From positions 447,906,822-447,970,821 of the forward strand of contig NC_057864.1 in NCBI RefSeq assembly GCF_019393635.1: 64,000 nt of DNA, in the 5' to 3' direction. The notes below the pieces were generated by a model, which had not been told where the DNA came from, did not search any database, and was given only the letters and a program-made list of their open reading frames with translations. Position numbers and translations under genes: made by a program. This document shows, piece after piece, positions 11,180 to 21,705 of this stretch. The DNA comes from Dromiciops gliroides. Its lineage: Eukaryota > Chordata > Mammalia > Microbiotheria > Microbiotheriidae. Position 1 is the stretch's first letter, and each line of letters begins with the position of its first letter.

Positions 11180-11290
11180 TGGGGGAGAGGGAAAGGGAAG
11201 GAGGAGAGAGGAGGGAGAAATAGGGGGAGGGAGAGAGGAGAAGTGAGAAGAAGAGAGGGAAGGGGAAGGGAAGGGAAGGGAAGGGGAGAG
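11180..11290. repeat. Purine-rich low-complexity tract
   Basis: GGGAGAGAGG-like and AAGGG units, almost all purine on the plus strand. Confidence 0.9.
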
Positions 11291-11338
11291 TGATATAAGC
11301 TCAAAAGACAATTTTTTAAAATTTAAAAACTAAGTTTA

Positions 11339-11493
11339 GGGGTAGCTAGGTGGCATAGTGGTTAAAGCACTGGCCCTGGAGTCAGGAGTACCTGAGTTCA
11401 AATCCAGCCTCAGACACTTAACACTTACTAGCTGTGTGACCCTGGGCAAGTCACTTAACCCCAATTGCCTCACTAAAAAAAAAAAAAAAAAAA
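11339..11493 (+). repeat. Marsupial SINE
   Basis: Full copy with GGTTAAAGCACTGGCC box and tail CCCCAATTGCCTCAC plus A20. Imperfect target-site duplication AAAACTAAGTTTA / AAAATTAAGTTTA on either side. Confidence 0.94.
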
Positions 11494-12065
11494 ACCTAAA
11501 AATTAAGTTTATCCCCCAACACCCATCTTGTTCTTGTCTAGAATTATGTCTCTTGATTTGGTGCCAGTTTTCCCTTCTCTTCCTATCATAGTGCATCATG
11601 CAAAAATGACGCTCTATTAGCACAGAAGAGATTTGAAGGACTAGGGCCATGAGAACTGGGTGAGAAACAGTAGGAGCTGAAACCATAAACATCTGCTCCC
11701 CATTCAAATCAAATGGCACCTCTCCCTTTCTCCCATCCTTTCCTTTTCCTTTTCCCCCTAGAATCCTCAGGGGTCAGAATCCTCTGCTCAACAAATTAGA
11801 AAGGTGGATGTGTTTTTCCCCTTTTGAAGCTGAAGTCTGTTTGGGGTTTGCATTTCCATTGCAAAACTCTTTTGAAATACTTATACCTGCTTTTCCTCTA
11901 AGATAAAGGACTAAAGTAAGCCTATTCCCCACTGGATCCTCTTTAATTATTTCCCTAAACAGAAAAAAGGCTATGTCATCGAAAGCATGAAACGCACCTA
12001 AAATAATATTCTTAAATAAAGACCAATGGAATCAAGGTGTGACATCTCCAAGAAGAGCCAAGTCA
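11494..12065. other. Unassigned non-coding sequence
   Basis: No recognisable element. Slightly less AT-rich than the surroundings. Confidence 0.4.
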
Positions 12066-12238
12066 CAAAAGAGTCAGTCGTGCTGGTGGCCAAGTTAAAT
12101 AACTCATAATTTTGGATCCCAGAGTCCCTCTGGAGCCTTTGATTGTGGGCTTATGGAAGGCCTGGACAAGCAAGAGGGCCCCAGTTATGTCTTGTTTAAC
12201 TTGGCCCTTTGCATGGCTAACCCTTTTGCATGTTGGCT
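12066..12238. repeat. Imperfect inverted repeat (long hairpin)
   Basis: Arm one at about 12066-12118 is the imperfect reverse complement of arm two at 12186-12238: by hand about 37 of 52 positions match. A perfect 12 bp block is GGCCAAGTTAAA at 12088-12099 against TTTAACTTGGCC at 12195-12206. A ~67 bp loop lies between. It could be a small foldback DNA element, an inverted duplication, or part of a larger LTR-like unit: the sequence on to 12610 has an AATAAA near its end. Confidence 0.6.
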
Positions 12239-12611
12239 CTCCCTGCACATCTCACACCTTTCCACAAATGACCTTTTCACTCTGTGCTTGGCTTTTCTGT
12301 TGTAGGTTAAGTGTCTGCTCGCATTCACGTCACTGGGCTCCTGGCCCGTTGAGGATGCTGTGGATGGTGCTCTCCCCGTGTGCTAGTGAGGCACAGCTGG
12401 TTGTTTGGTCATTCTCTCTGTACCGAGAACATGTGAAAAATCGTCTTTGCAGCTTTGCCAGGCAACTCTATGTGTTCTGCTGGGTGGGTATTTTTGCCCA
12501 GCCAGTGTTTTTGTTTAAACGGAGTCTCCTGTTTTCTGAGACAATAATATCCAATAGACTGATAAATAAAGTATTCATTACTGTGCATTGAGTGACAAGA
12601 ACCATTATTAA
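12239..12611. other. SINE-free sequence beside the hairpin
   Basis: Richer in GC than its surroundings, with a few CpGs. It ends near AATAAAGTATTCATTACTG, so it could be part of an old LTR, but I see no matching ends. A 159-codon open frame runs through this part and the hairpin, with no recognisable domain. Confidence 0.35.
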
Positions 12612-12623
12612 AAGTTAATGGTG

Positions 12624-12768
12624 GGGGGGGGCAGTTAGGTGATGCAGTGGATAAAGCACCGGCCCTGGATTCAGGAGGCCCTGAGTTCAAACCTGGCCTC
12701 AGACACTTCCTAGTTGTGTGACCCTGGGCAAGTCACTTAACCCCCATTGCCCTGCCCCCCCAAAAAAT
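12624..12768 (+). repeat. Marsupial SINE
   Basis: Full copy preceded by a G-run. Target-site duplication AAGTTAATGGTG at 12612-12623 and 12769-12780. Confidence 0.96.
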
Positions 12769-12867
12769 AAGTTAATGGTGAGGCAGCTTTGCCAGTTAAT
12801 AATAGTATTATGAAAGACAAATTTTGAAGTGATATTCATCCCAATTCCACATAGTCAGATGCGTGGA

Positions 12868-12965
12868 AGCATACATACTTTGAGCCAGGCACTATGTTAA
12901 ACTCTGGAGATATGAGCCAGCAAGATTATACTTGTCCTCAAGGATCTTATATTCTAATGGAGATA
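12868..12965 (+). repeat. L2 3' end fragment
   Basis: GAGCCAGGCACTATGTTAAA, CTCTGGAGATATGAG and TTGTCCTCAAGGATCTTATA follow the L2 tail. Confidence 0.65.
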
Positions 12966-13156
12966 TACAAAAAGAGGAACAGGAAATGGGGTGGGGAGGG
13001 AAATAGGAACACGGCTAGGAATAAACAAGATTGGGTTCTGGGCAAGAAAAGGTAAAAATTCATCTGTTAGACACCAGGATGGATGGCGGGGAGGGGGGAA
13101 ATTGGAATTTCTGATAATAGGGGAATGAAGATGGTAGCTGGAGGATGGGCAGAATG

Positions 13157-13275
13157 GTATGGAGATCATAGATTTTGAGGCAAGCTATCTAGTCCAACAC
13201 CATCATTTTACAGATGGGGCTGGATCTGAACTCAGATCCTCCTTACTCCAACTTCCATCCACAACCTCCTATCCT
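13157..13275 (-). repeat. MIR/THER-type SINE fragment, antisense
   Basis: CTATCTAGTCCAACACCATC, ATTTTACAGATGGGGCTGGA and TGAACTCAGATCCTCC in antisense order. Confidence 0.65.
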
Positions 13276-14069
13276 TCAACTCTAGGCCATGCTCATGCAC
13301 ATAAAACCAATTAATTGCCTTTGTCACAACCTTTGGTGACTTGACCTAGTCCAGTTCTCCTATTTCCCGACTTTGGCATTATTTGCCTCCATAATCAAGA
13401 ATGACCCTATGACAACATTTTTTATGATTCACCAGCTACTCATGTAGAATCCCTTCTCCTCTTCCTTTAGCTATTCTCAATCTATGAATCTTCATCTTTT
13501 GGTGATACTCACCATCTGATTTTGCTCCAGAACTACAGAGATTTTCTAGAGAAAGGTGCCAAAATCAAATCAATTTTACCCACTATAATTTTTAAGTTCT
13601 ACTTTTTCTTATGAACCTGAGAAAGATTTTTCAAAAATGAATATTTCAATGTACAAAACATTCAATTTTTCAAAGTATTTGACGTACAAAAATTTTATAT
13701 TTCAACATAGAATATACAAAATAGGAGAAAAGAGGGTTGGATAGGAAACTATGAACTTGTATTTCATGCAATTTGGTTTTGTGTATATGAAATTTAACAT
13801 GATAGTAACAGAGCTGCCCTGCTTCTATGCATTCCCTTCTGAACTTCTTTCTTCTCTTTCCTGTATCTTTAAATATTTCATTGATGCTCATTTCTTTATT
13901 TACTATTTTTTTCACTGCATTATCATCACTTCTCACCAACCTCTCCCCCCTCCCCATACATTATCTTCCTAAATAGAAATCCTACCTGAGCAAGTACATA
14001 ACCTCTCTGAGCCTCAATTTTCCCTTCTTTTTTTCTCTTTTTTCCTTTTTAAAAAATATTTTATGACTA
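13276..14069. other. Unassigned AT-rich sequence
   Basis: No repeat confidently named. A small MIR-like piece (AACCTCTCTGAGCCTCAATT) lies at about 14000-14020. Confidence 0.4.
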
Positions 14070-14215
14070 ATATTGTAATGTTTTACATAATAGTACACGT
14101 ATAACCCAAATCTGATTGCTTACTGCCTCAGGGAGGAAGGAGGGAAGGGAGGGAAGGAGGGATAAAAATCGGGACCCAAAACCATAAATAAAAATGTTTA
14201 TTTCTTTAAAAGTAT
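14070..14215 (+). mobile_element. LINE-1 3' terminal fragment
   Basis: CGTATAACCCAAATCTGATT, TGCTTACTGCCTC, a GGGAGGAAGG run, then ATAAATAAAAATGTTTATTT. Matches the 3' end seen at 24490-24600 block by block. Confidence 0.65.
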
Positions 14216-14284
14216 TTTATTTGTAATTCTTTAAATAAAACAAGTATTTTTTTCAAATGAAGGTTGGACTAGATGTTCTCTAAG

Positions 14285-14445
14285 GTTTATTTGAACCCCG
14301 ACTTTGCTACTTAATAACTATATGACTTTGGACAAGTCAACCAACTTTTCTATGCCTCAGTTTCTACATCTATAAAATAAGGAGGTTGAAATAAATTACC
14401 TCTAACCTCCCTTCCATCTCTAGGTCCATGATTCTATGACACTTT
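14285..14445 (+). repeat. MIR/THER-type SINE
   Basis: ATATGACTTTGGACAAGTCA, GCCTCAGTTTCTACATCTAT and AAATAAGGAGGTTGAA, then TCTAGGTCCATGATTCTATG. Confidence 0.7.
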
Positions 14446-15149
14446 GAACATTTTTGCTTTAGACTGAGCTCATTCTACAAAGAAGAAAAACAGAAGGTGT
14501 TTATAGGAGATTCAGCCTAGAAAATTTATGTGTCCTAAAGTTTTAAGCTAAGGACTGCATCACCATTGGGACATCTAATTTTGAGTCTTTGCTGCCTCTT
14601 ATCAGAGTGGAATAGGAAGGTCCTGGGATTGGAGTCCAAGTATTATATGAGGTCATTTGCTTAGGATCAGAGGATCACCTGAGGCTTTTGAGTTTATATT
14701 AAGTGGTTATTCAAAGCTTAACTTTAGCCTAGAAATCAAATTGGAAATGTTAGGGGATAGAACAAAGAAGAAGGAGGAGAGTTGAGCCAAGAAGGTTTCT
14801 GCTAGTACCTTCACATGGTCAGGATCTTGAATGGAAAATCACATGAGCTGTCAAGGTTTTCTCATAACACGACAATATTTCTTCTTCTGGCTGACAGTAG
14901 AAGGTGTTATAAGCAGAAACCTGTGAAAACAGCAAGCTAAGCAATGTTAGAAACATCACAATGCTGAGTAGATGAACACAGCACACTTAGACTGTCTATT
15001 TGATTCCACCCAAAAGAGCTGAATTGGAGGAAAAGAGAGGGTCAAAGAATAGCTAAATCAATAGTAAGTCACTTTTAGTAAATCTCACTGATACCCTTTG
15101 AGAATCTCACAGTCTTAATAATACTCAGGATACCCTTACAATGTATCTG
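14446..15149. other. Unassigned non-coding sequence
   Basis: No repeat or exon recognised. Confidence 0.4.
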
Positions 15150-15300
15150 TGGACTCTGGCATGATTAATTTCATCCTTGCTGATGGGGAGACTGACTTTT
15201 ATCAGGATGAGGCAACCAGCCTGAGGCTACACAATGAGTCTGCAGAGATGCTGAGACTAGAACACAGCTGGTGTGAATTCTAAATCCTGCCTTCTGGCTA
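15150..15300 (-). repeat. MIR-like fragment, antisense
   Basis: GATGAGGCAACCAGCCTGAG, GGCTACACAATGAGTCTGCA and TGAATTCTAAATCCTG resemble antisense MIR, strongly diverged. Confidence 0.4.
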
Positions 15301-15330
15301 CTCTATCAATAATAGTGATAATATTTTTGG

Positions 15331-15461
15331 GGTTTTGGTAGGGCAATGAGGGTTAAGTGACTTGCCCAGGGTCACACAGCTAGTGAGTGTCAAGTGTTTG
15401 AGGCCAGATTTGAACTCAGGTCCTCCTGAATCCAGGGCCAGTGCTCTATCCACTGTGCCAC
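15331..15461 (-). repeat. Marsupial SINE lacking its head
   Basis: Antisense copy that stops at CACTGTGCCAC; the usual CTAGCTGCCCC is missing, and the probable LTR begins at that point. Either the SINE is 5'-truncated or the head was lost when the LTR arrived. Confidence 0.9.
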
Positions 15462-16233
15462 TGTTGTAAAAATTATTAGAATGTGGTAAAAATTATTTGT
15501 GGTAAAAATTATTGGAGTTTTAGCTGACTCGTTTGAGAGGGGCCACACCTGACCCACCCTGAAGTTACATATGCTACTGAGGTCAGAAGAATAACTCTCC
15601 ATAGGCAGTTTTGGGTTTTTGTTTGTTTCTTTGTTTGTTTTTTGGTGAGGCAATTGGGGTTAAGTGACTTGCCCAGGGTCACACAGCTAGTAAGTGTTAA
15701 GTGTCTGAGGCTGGATTTGAACTCAGGTCCTCCTGATTCCAGGGCCGGTGCTCTATCCACTGCACCACCTAGCTGCCCCTCCATAGGCAGTTTTTGAAGG
15801 ACCTCCCCTTTTGGGGGAGGAAGATTGAATGTTCCATGAGGGGAGGCATAGGCTCTTCTGGACTGTGAGTTCTCTCTCTCTGGCTTCTGCCCTTCCAGTA
15901 GCATGAGCAACTGTAGCCTTTCCAGGTTTTGGTGAGTGAACACAGAGAACCCTAAATTCCTTTGAATTAGCTTAATTGGAAACAATCTAGGGATTGCATA
16001 GGTTAAGTTTAGAGTTAAGGACAATTTATCTGTATTTCTTTTTCCTACTTCCTTATCTTTGATTTTTTATTAATTTCACCTTTGTCATTTAATTAATTCC
16101 CAAGTAATAAAATCTGATTCTTTTGTGAATTAAAGCTGTAAGGCTCCTTTCTTATTGGCCTGGGAGAAATATATAAATGGGCAGTTAAGAGGGGAGGGTG
16201 AACCTAAAGGTCCCTCATATTTCCAGGACCCCA
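15462..16233 (+). mobile_element. Probable endogenous-retrovirus LTR, interrupted by a SINE
   Basis: Starts TGTTGTAAAAATTATTAG with three GTAAAAATTATT units (15466-15512) and ends ...GGACCCCA. Near the right end it has AATAAAATCTGATTC followed by GTGAATTAAAGCTG, like a retroviral R/U5 polyadenylation region, and just beyond comes TTTTGGCGAGTCACCC, which looks like leader sequence. About 600 bp without the SINE at 15613-15779. No gag, pol or env follows. A call from sequence style; no partner LTR or target duplication was found. Confidence 0.5.
15613..15779 (-). repeat. Marsupial SINE inside the probable LTR
   Basis: Full antisense copy. Target-site duplication TCCATAGGCAGTTTT at 15598-15612 and 15780-15794. 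Confidence 0.96.
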
Positions 16234-16326
16234 ATATTTTGGCGAGTCACCCAATTAATGTTCCATATATCAAATTTTGGCCCTCACCTCACCAAGCTGT
16301 CCTCTCAATAAAAATAATATTTAACA

Positions 16327-16495
16327 GGGGGCGGCTAGGTGGCGCAGTGGATAAAGCACCGGCCCTGGATTCAGGAGTTCCTGAGTTCAAATCCGGCCTC
16401 AGACACTTGACACTTACTAGCTGTGTGACCTTGGGCAAGTCACTTAACCCCCACTGCCCCGCAAAAAAAAAAAAAAAAAACACAACAAAACAAAA
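16327..16495 (+). repeat. Marsupial SINE
   Basis: Full copy, GCGGCTAGGTGGCGCAGTGG head, long A-rich tail with CAAAA units. Target-site duplication AAAATAATATT before and after. Confidence 0.95.
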
Positions 16496-16530
16496 CAAAA
16501 TAATATTAAATATTTATATAACACATACTA

Positions 16531-16793
16531 TGGGGCAGCTAGGTGGCACAGTGAATAGAGCACTGGCCCTAGAGTCAGAATCAAAATGACCCTTGGAAAG
16601 TCACTTAACCATGATTACCATACAGGAACATCTCCAGTTGTCCTGATCCATATCTTGCCACTGGACCCAGATAGCTCTGGAGGAAAGGGTGAGGCTGGTG
16701 ACTTTGCACAGCCCTATCTCACTTAAATCCAATTCACTGCAAGTCATGACATCACCTCCCAATGTCATGGTTCTCTTTAAAAATGAAGGACAA
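16531..16793 (+). repeat. Long-tailed marsupial SINE variant
   Basis: Head and box as in the short SINE, with an internal loss between GAGTCAGAAT and CCTTGGAAAGTCACTTAACC. After that comes a ~180 bp unique tail (ACATCTCCAGTTGTCCTGAT, TTGCCACTGGACCCAGATAG, ATGACATCACCTCCC, ATGTCATGGTTCTC), ending ATGAAGGACAAA. I know this tail from other marsupial SINE copies. Confidence 0.75.
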
Positions 16794-16794
16794 A

Positions 16795-16945
16795 GGGGCA
16801 GTTAGGTGGCGCAGTGGAAAGAGCACTGGCTCTGGAGTCAGGAGGACCTAAGTTCAAATCTGGCCTCAGACACTTGACACTTACTAGTTGTGTGACCCTG
16901 GCCAAGTCACTTATCCCCAGTTGCCTCACCAAAATAAATAAATAA
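16795..16945 (+). repeat. Marsupial SINE abutting the previous one
   Basis: Full copy, GGGGCAGTTAGGTGGCGCAG head, tail CCCCAGTTGCCTCACC. It starts exactly where the long-tailed SINE ends, so it probably used that A-rich tail as its target. Confidence 0.93.
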
Positions 16946-17030
16946 ATAGATGAATAGATAAATAAATGTATGCATAAATAATTAAATAAATGAATGAATA
17001 GATAGGTAAATAAATGAAGGAAGGGACAAA
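16930..17030. repeat. (AAAT)n / (GAAT)n simple repeat
   Basis: Tetranucleotide run grown from the preceding SINE's A-rich tail. Confidence 0.9.
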
Positions 17031-17031
17031 C

Positions 17032-17250
17032 AAAAATAGCATTTATTATGTGCCAGGCACTGTGCTAAGCACTTTACAATTTTATCTCATTAGATCATCA
17101 GGTAGGTGCTGTTATTATTCTTATTTTACAAATGGGGAAACTGAGGCAAACAGGGGTTAAGTGACTTGTTCATGGTAACACAGTCAGTGTCTAGGTCAGG
17201 GTTGAACTTAGATCTTCCTAATTCCAAGGCTAATGCTCTATTCATTGCCT
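17032..17250 (-). repeat. MIR, antisense, nearly full length
   Basis: TTATTATGTGCCAGGCACTG, TGCTAAGCACTTTACAATTT, AGGTAGGTGCTGTTATTATT, AAATGGGGAAACTGAGGCAA and GTGACTTGTTCATGGTAACA. Confidence 0.9.
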
Positions 17251-17837
17251 CATTATTAGGAATTAAGATAAAAACACTCAGAAAGCAAGGCATGATCAGT
17301 CCATGGGCTTAAGAAGCATTTTCCTTTATGGAGGTAGGCATAAAGAGCTTTAAAAGGGGATTTTGCTTAGGATTAAGGGTGAAATGGAGCCATTTCCTCC
17401 AGTCTTGTAATTCTTCTAGAATCCAAGGGTCCCTCTCCCAAGTATGATGAGGACAAGGGGGAAAGACATGGGTCATTTTTTTTTTAGTGTTATTGTCCCT
17501 TTTACATTACATCACATTTATCCCTAAGAAAGCCCCCCTCTACTCCATTGTCTAGGAAGCCTTCACTTTCATAAAGATTTAGGAACTAAATTCCTACTGG
17601 TTTAACAAAATTTACCTATTATCAACTGTGCCTGAGAGCAGGCAGGCTATTTCGCATCCATACTCCTTCCACATCACACATTTCTTCAAGGAAAGGAAGA
17701 AAGTGAATTTCCACATCTTCTTCTCTTGGACCAATTGGACAAGTTGATTTAAGCTTAGTTATTTAAATTATACAACATTGAGGGATTTTTTTATTGTTTT
17801 CATTTGCATCATAGTAGTAAGGTAAATTGTTTTCATG
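17251..17837. other. Unassigned non-coding sequence
   Basis: No repeat or exon recognised. Confidence 0.4.
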
Positions 17838-18225
17838 TGCAGCTATGTAACACAAAGGATAGATGGGAGGAGTCAAGAAGACGTGAGTTTGAATCCAGCT
17901 GTGTGACCCTGGGCAAGTCACTTAACCCTGTTTGTCTCAGTTTCCTCATCTATAAAATGAGCTGGTGAAGGAAATGGCCAAACACTCCAGTATCTTTTTC
18001 TTTTTTTTTTTTTTTTTGTGGGGCAATGAGGGTTAAGTGACTTGCCCAGGGTCACACAGCTAGTAAGGGTCAAGTGTTTGAGATGGGATTTGAACTCAGG
18101 TCCTTCTGAATCCAGGGCCAGTGCTTTATCCACTGTGCCACCTAGCTGCCCCCCAGTATCTTTTTCAAGAAAACCCCAAAAGAGTTGGATACAACTGTAA
18201 AATAAATAATAACAAAATATGGTTT
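17838..18225 (+). repeat. MIR-tailed marsupial SINE, split by a later SINE
   Basis: SINE head-like GCAGCTATGTAACACAAAGG, core GCTGTGTGACCCTGGGCAAG, then the longer tail AAATGAGCTGGTGAAGGAAA, CACTCCAGTATC, and after the insert AAGAAAACCCCAAAAGAGTT. Other copies: 21444-21705, 48670-48845, 52530-52795, 60335-60595. Confidence 0.85.
18001..18152 (-). repeat. Marsupial SINE nested in the MIR-tailed SINE
   Basis: Full antisense copy. Perfect target-site duplication CCAGTATCTTTTTC at 17987-18000 and 18153-18166. Confidence 0.97.
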
Positions 18226-18284
18226 TCGTGGTTTTTACACTGGGAATGTTGAGAAGACACATAGAAGCAGAGGATATCCATTCA

Positions 18285-18545
18285 TATGTCTTCATACTTT
18301 TATTTCCCCAAATTGCTATTCACCATTTTTTATATTTCATTACATTCATGTACCACATCTTTGGTCATTCTCCTATCTACACATCCATTTTTTGTTTCTA
18401 GTTCTTTGCTAGCACAAAATTTTCTGTTCTGAATATTTGATGTAGGTGGGATCTTTCCTTCAGCCTTTAACCTCCTTAGAATCTATATCAAGAAAAAGGA
18501 TTGTAATTTCAAATTGTTTTCCAAAATGGTTAAGCCAGTCCACAG
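18285..18545 (-). mobile_element. LINE-1 3' region fragment, antisense
   Basis: TACCACATCTTTGGTCATTC, TTTCTAGTTCTTTGCTAGCA and CAAATTGTTTTCCAAAATGG correspond to blocks of the antisense L1 at 25540-25780. Confidence 0.6.
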
Positions 18546-18987
18546 CTCCACCAAGAGCAAATAAGTAAAAGTTCTGGCTTCCTTGTGATCCAGCTCCCTT
18601 TTGACTCCCCCTGTCCAGTCATCCAGAATTATGGAAGAGGAATCAAATGTCTATTAGTGTGCTGTACCTCAAAAAGGCCTGCAGTGAAGTTAAAAACCAA
18701 AAATCATGAGCAGGAAGCATCTAAGAGGGAAACTGCATTAGGCTAGGTCATAAAAGATGAGTGTTATATGCAGTAAAATGAGCTAAGGAGGAAAACATGA
18801 TGAATGTTTTCTCAGTTTAGCCCAGCAGGCCCTCATTCACCATACGGTCTGACAGTGGGAACCTAGAGAAACTATAGGGCTCCTGTGGCAGGATCCTACT
18901 CAGGAAATACAAGGAGGGAAATCTTTTGTAGTGGCCCACATCTGAAGGCAGGACCAATGCACATCACCCTCCTCCACCCTCTCCAAC
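18546..18987. other. Unassigned non-coding sequence
   Basis: No repeat or exon recognised. Confidence 0.4.
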
Positions 18988-19000
18988 ACCTTATGAATTT

Positions 19001-19156
19001 TTTTATTTTGTTTTTGTTTTTTTGAGGCAATTGAGGTTGAGTGACTTGCCCAGGGTCACACAGCTAGTAAGTGTTAAGTGTCTGAGGCTGAATTTGAACT
19101 CAGGTCCTCATTTCTCCAGGGCTGGTGCTCTATCCACAGTGCCACCTAGCTGCCCC
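19001..19156 (-). repeat. Marsupial SINE
   Basis: Full antisense copy. Target-site duplication ACCTTATGAATTT at 18988-19000 and 19158-19170. Confidence 0.96.
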
Positions 19157-19489
19157 GACCTTATGAATTTAAAGACATGGATTCTTCCAGATTTCTGCAA
19201 AATCCAAAAGAAACAGTTGATTTCAAAAAATCTTTCACAAAAAAGGATCTCAACTATGCAACAGAATAGATGGTACTTAAGAAAATAAGATATTTCTTTC
19301 TCATAACACACCATGTTCATTCCTACATGTCCTTGTGTTCTGCTCACCTGGAAAGCTTACCCCTCCCCCCCATTTCCACTTTGCCACTCTAAATCCTATC
19401 CTTCCTTCAGGGCCCAGCTTGAATACCACCACAAAATGAAAGTCTCTTCTAATATCCGAGTTGTCAATGTCTTCTTTCCTTTAGGGGTA

Positions 19490-19560
19490 GGAATTAAATT
19501 TTCTCATTTGGCCATCTGGGTGGAACCAGGAGCAGTGAGTGGAAGTTGCAAATAAGCTCA
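19490..19560 (+). mobile_element. CR1/L3 LINE fragment
   Basis: GAACCAGGAGCAGTGAGTGG followed by AAGTTGCAAATAAGC, a recognisable piece of CR1/L3 ORF2 3' sequence. Confidence 0.5.
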
Positions 19561-19565
19561 TTTAA

Positions 19566-19578
19566 ATAGATAGATAGG

Positions 19579-19657
<79 letters not shown>

Positions 19658-19660
19658 ACA
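19566..19660. repeat. (GATA)n microsatellite
   Basis: About 22 GATA units with one GGTA interruption near the start. Flanking AAAT/GAAT-rich sequence continues to about 19725. Confidence 0.97.
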
Positions 19661-19726
19661 GATAGATAATGAATAAACAAATAAAATAGATAAATGAGTA
19701 AAGAAATGAATGAATAAAGAAATAAA

Positions 19727-19870
19727 TGGGGGCAGCTAGGTGGCACAGTGGATAGAGCACTAGCCCTGGAGTCAGGAGGACCTGAGTTCAAATCCAGCCT
19801 CAGACACTTAACACTTACTAGCTGTGTGACCCTGGGCAAGTCACTTAACCCCCATTGCCCCACAAAAGAA
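19727..19870 (+). repeat. Marsupial SINE
   Basis: Full copy with a (GAAA)n tail. Flanks are simple sequence, so the target-site duplication cannot be defined. Confidence 0.94.
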
Positions 19871-20034
19871 AGAAAGAAAGAAATGAATGAATGAGTTTCA
19901 TGTATGGGTCAGCATGGATGGCATTTCAGGTCCCTATCAAATCTCAAATTTTTGTGATTCTGAACTGCCTCTCCATTAAGCAATTATATGCCATCTTGTT
20001 CCATTGTGTTGTCTCCTCAAAAATAAAACCACAT

Positions 20035-20185
20035 GGGGGCAGCTAGGTGGCACAGTAGATAAAGCACTGGCCCTGGATTCAGGAGGACCTGAGTTCAAAT
20101 CCGGCCTCAGACACTTGACAATTACTAGCTGTGTGGCCCTGGGCAAATCACTTAACCCTCATTGCCCTGCCCTGCCCCCACAAAA
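20035..20185 (+). repeat. Marsupial SINE
   Basis: Full copy with a CCCTGCCCTGCCCCC slip in the tail. Target-site duplication AAAACCACAT at 20025-20034 and 20186-20195. Confidence 0.95.
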
Positions 20186-20189
20186 AAAA

Positions 20190-20290
20190 CCACATATTTA
20201 TTAATGTTAGGCATGATGCTAGGTGCTGAGAATTGAAAGGGAAAAATAAAATAGCCTTTGTTGTCCAGAAGCTTCCATTCTACTAGGAGG
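20190..20290 (+). repeat. L2 3' end fragment
   Basis: GTTAGGCATGATGCTAGGTG, CTGAGAATTGAAAGGG and GAAGCTTCCATTCTACTAGG follow the L2 tail. The preceding SINE sits at its left end. Confidence 0.55.
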
Positions 20291-21084
20291 ACCTTCTCAC
20301 TACGATTGTATAATTGGCTAAAGGACATGCCAATATACTTGATCGAGCAGGAAAATTAAATTTTCATCTCTAAGCAAATGCTCCTGGGACACATTTGGTC
20401 TCTCTTCTCAGAGAGACCTGGTTCATCTTCTCAGTCTCCTTTCTTGAATAAGAATGTCCAGAATGTACACAGAAGAGCAAATTCAAGATAATTTGAAGAG
20501 AAAAAGAGCTTCACAAAGGAAGTGGCATCTAAGTCAAGCCTTAAAGGAAGTCAAGGATTTTATGTGGCAGATGTGAAGTGGGAGTTCCAAAAAGAACTTA
20601 TGATAAATGGGAGGAAAAAGATCATCTATATAATGCACATGAAGAAGTAAGATTAGTAGGGCCTCACCACAGTCTTACTATATTACAGATAATTGATTCA
20701 ACAAAAGAAAAAAGCTTCTCACAAAGGTTACGTGTCATTTCCTGTCAACATATAATTAATTCCCTTTGGATCCTCTCCGTTTGAACACTAAAATGGTCTT
20801 CTCTGATGTTCCTCATGAGAAGGTAGAAATGTACTGGAGAAAACAAAGAAGGCAAAGGCAACTGAACACCAAGTGGTAGATAGCTCCATCAATTTTTGTG
20901 ACCCTATTCTCTCTTTCTTGTTTCTCCTCCTTCCTCCTACCCTAGTGGTTTAATTTTCTGGATCATCATCTGTGTACTTACCCCTAACTATAGGTGTCCT
21001 ACAAGGTTGTCTCTTAATCTCTCTTCGCTTTTCTCTCAGCACATTCTCTCTTAGTGATCTCATCAATTTCCATGAATCAATAAA
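20291..21084. other. Unassigned non-coding sequence
   Basis: No repeat or exon recognised. Confidence 0.4.
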
Positions 21085-21215
21085 ATCTTTGAACTTGGAG
21101 TCACGGGACCTGAGTTCACATCCTGGTTCTTCCATTTATCTGAATCATTTTGGGCAAATCCTTGAACTTCTCTTGTCCTTGTTTTCTTCCTTTGTAAAAT
21201 TAAGGGTTATGTACC
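21085..21215 (+). repeat. MIR fragment
   Basis: GGAGTCACGGGACCTGAGTT, then TTTGGGCAAATCCTTGAAC and CTTCCTTTGTAAAATTAAGG. Confidence 0.65.
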
Positions 21216-21443
21216 CACCAAAGCACTAAAAGAGGAAATGAAATAATATATTACAAATTATGAATTAGTTCAAGATGCAACCCAAGGTGACATGCTGTAA
21301 AGCTGAACCCAATCATCAATGAAAATACATGGTTAGTAAATAAAAAGGAGGCATTTGAAAGATCCTACAAAGAAAGCCAAACCTGAGAAGATATTTTGTT
21401 TTTCAAACATCCCAGACAATGGAAATAAATGTTTTTAAAGGCA

Positions 21444-21705
21444 GCAGCGACTAGGTGGCACAATGGATAGAGTGCCAGCCCTGCAGATAGGAAGCCCCAT
21501 TGTCCTGAATTCAAATCTGTCCTCAGACACTTACTAGCTGTGTGACCCTCACCAAATCATTTAACTCTGCCTCAGTTTCCTCATCTATAAAATGAGTTGG
21601 AGAAGGAAATGGCAAACTACTCCAGTATCTTTACCAAGAAAACCCCAAATGGGGTCACAAAATGTGACACTGGCTGTAAAAACTACTGAACAACAACAAC
21701 AAAAA
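21444..21705 (+). repeat. MIR-tailed marsupial SINE
   Basis: GACTAGGTGGCACAATGGAT head, CTAGCTGTGTGACCCTCACC core, then AAATGAGTTGGAGAAGGAAA, CTACTCCAGTATCTTTACC and CCCCAAATGGGGTCAC, ending in (CAA)n. Confidence 0.9.

Noticed and set aside
12112..12591. 159-codon plus-strand frame
   Set aside because: Trp/Leu/Ser-rich without a domain; runs through the hairpin and beyond, and the start lies in an inverted repeat also open on the other strand. No support as a gene.
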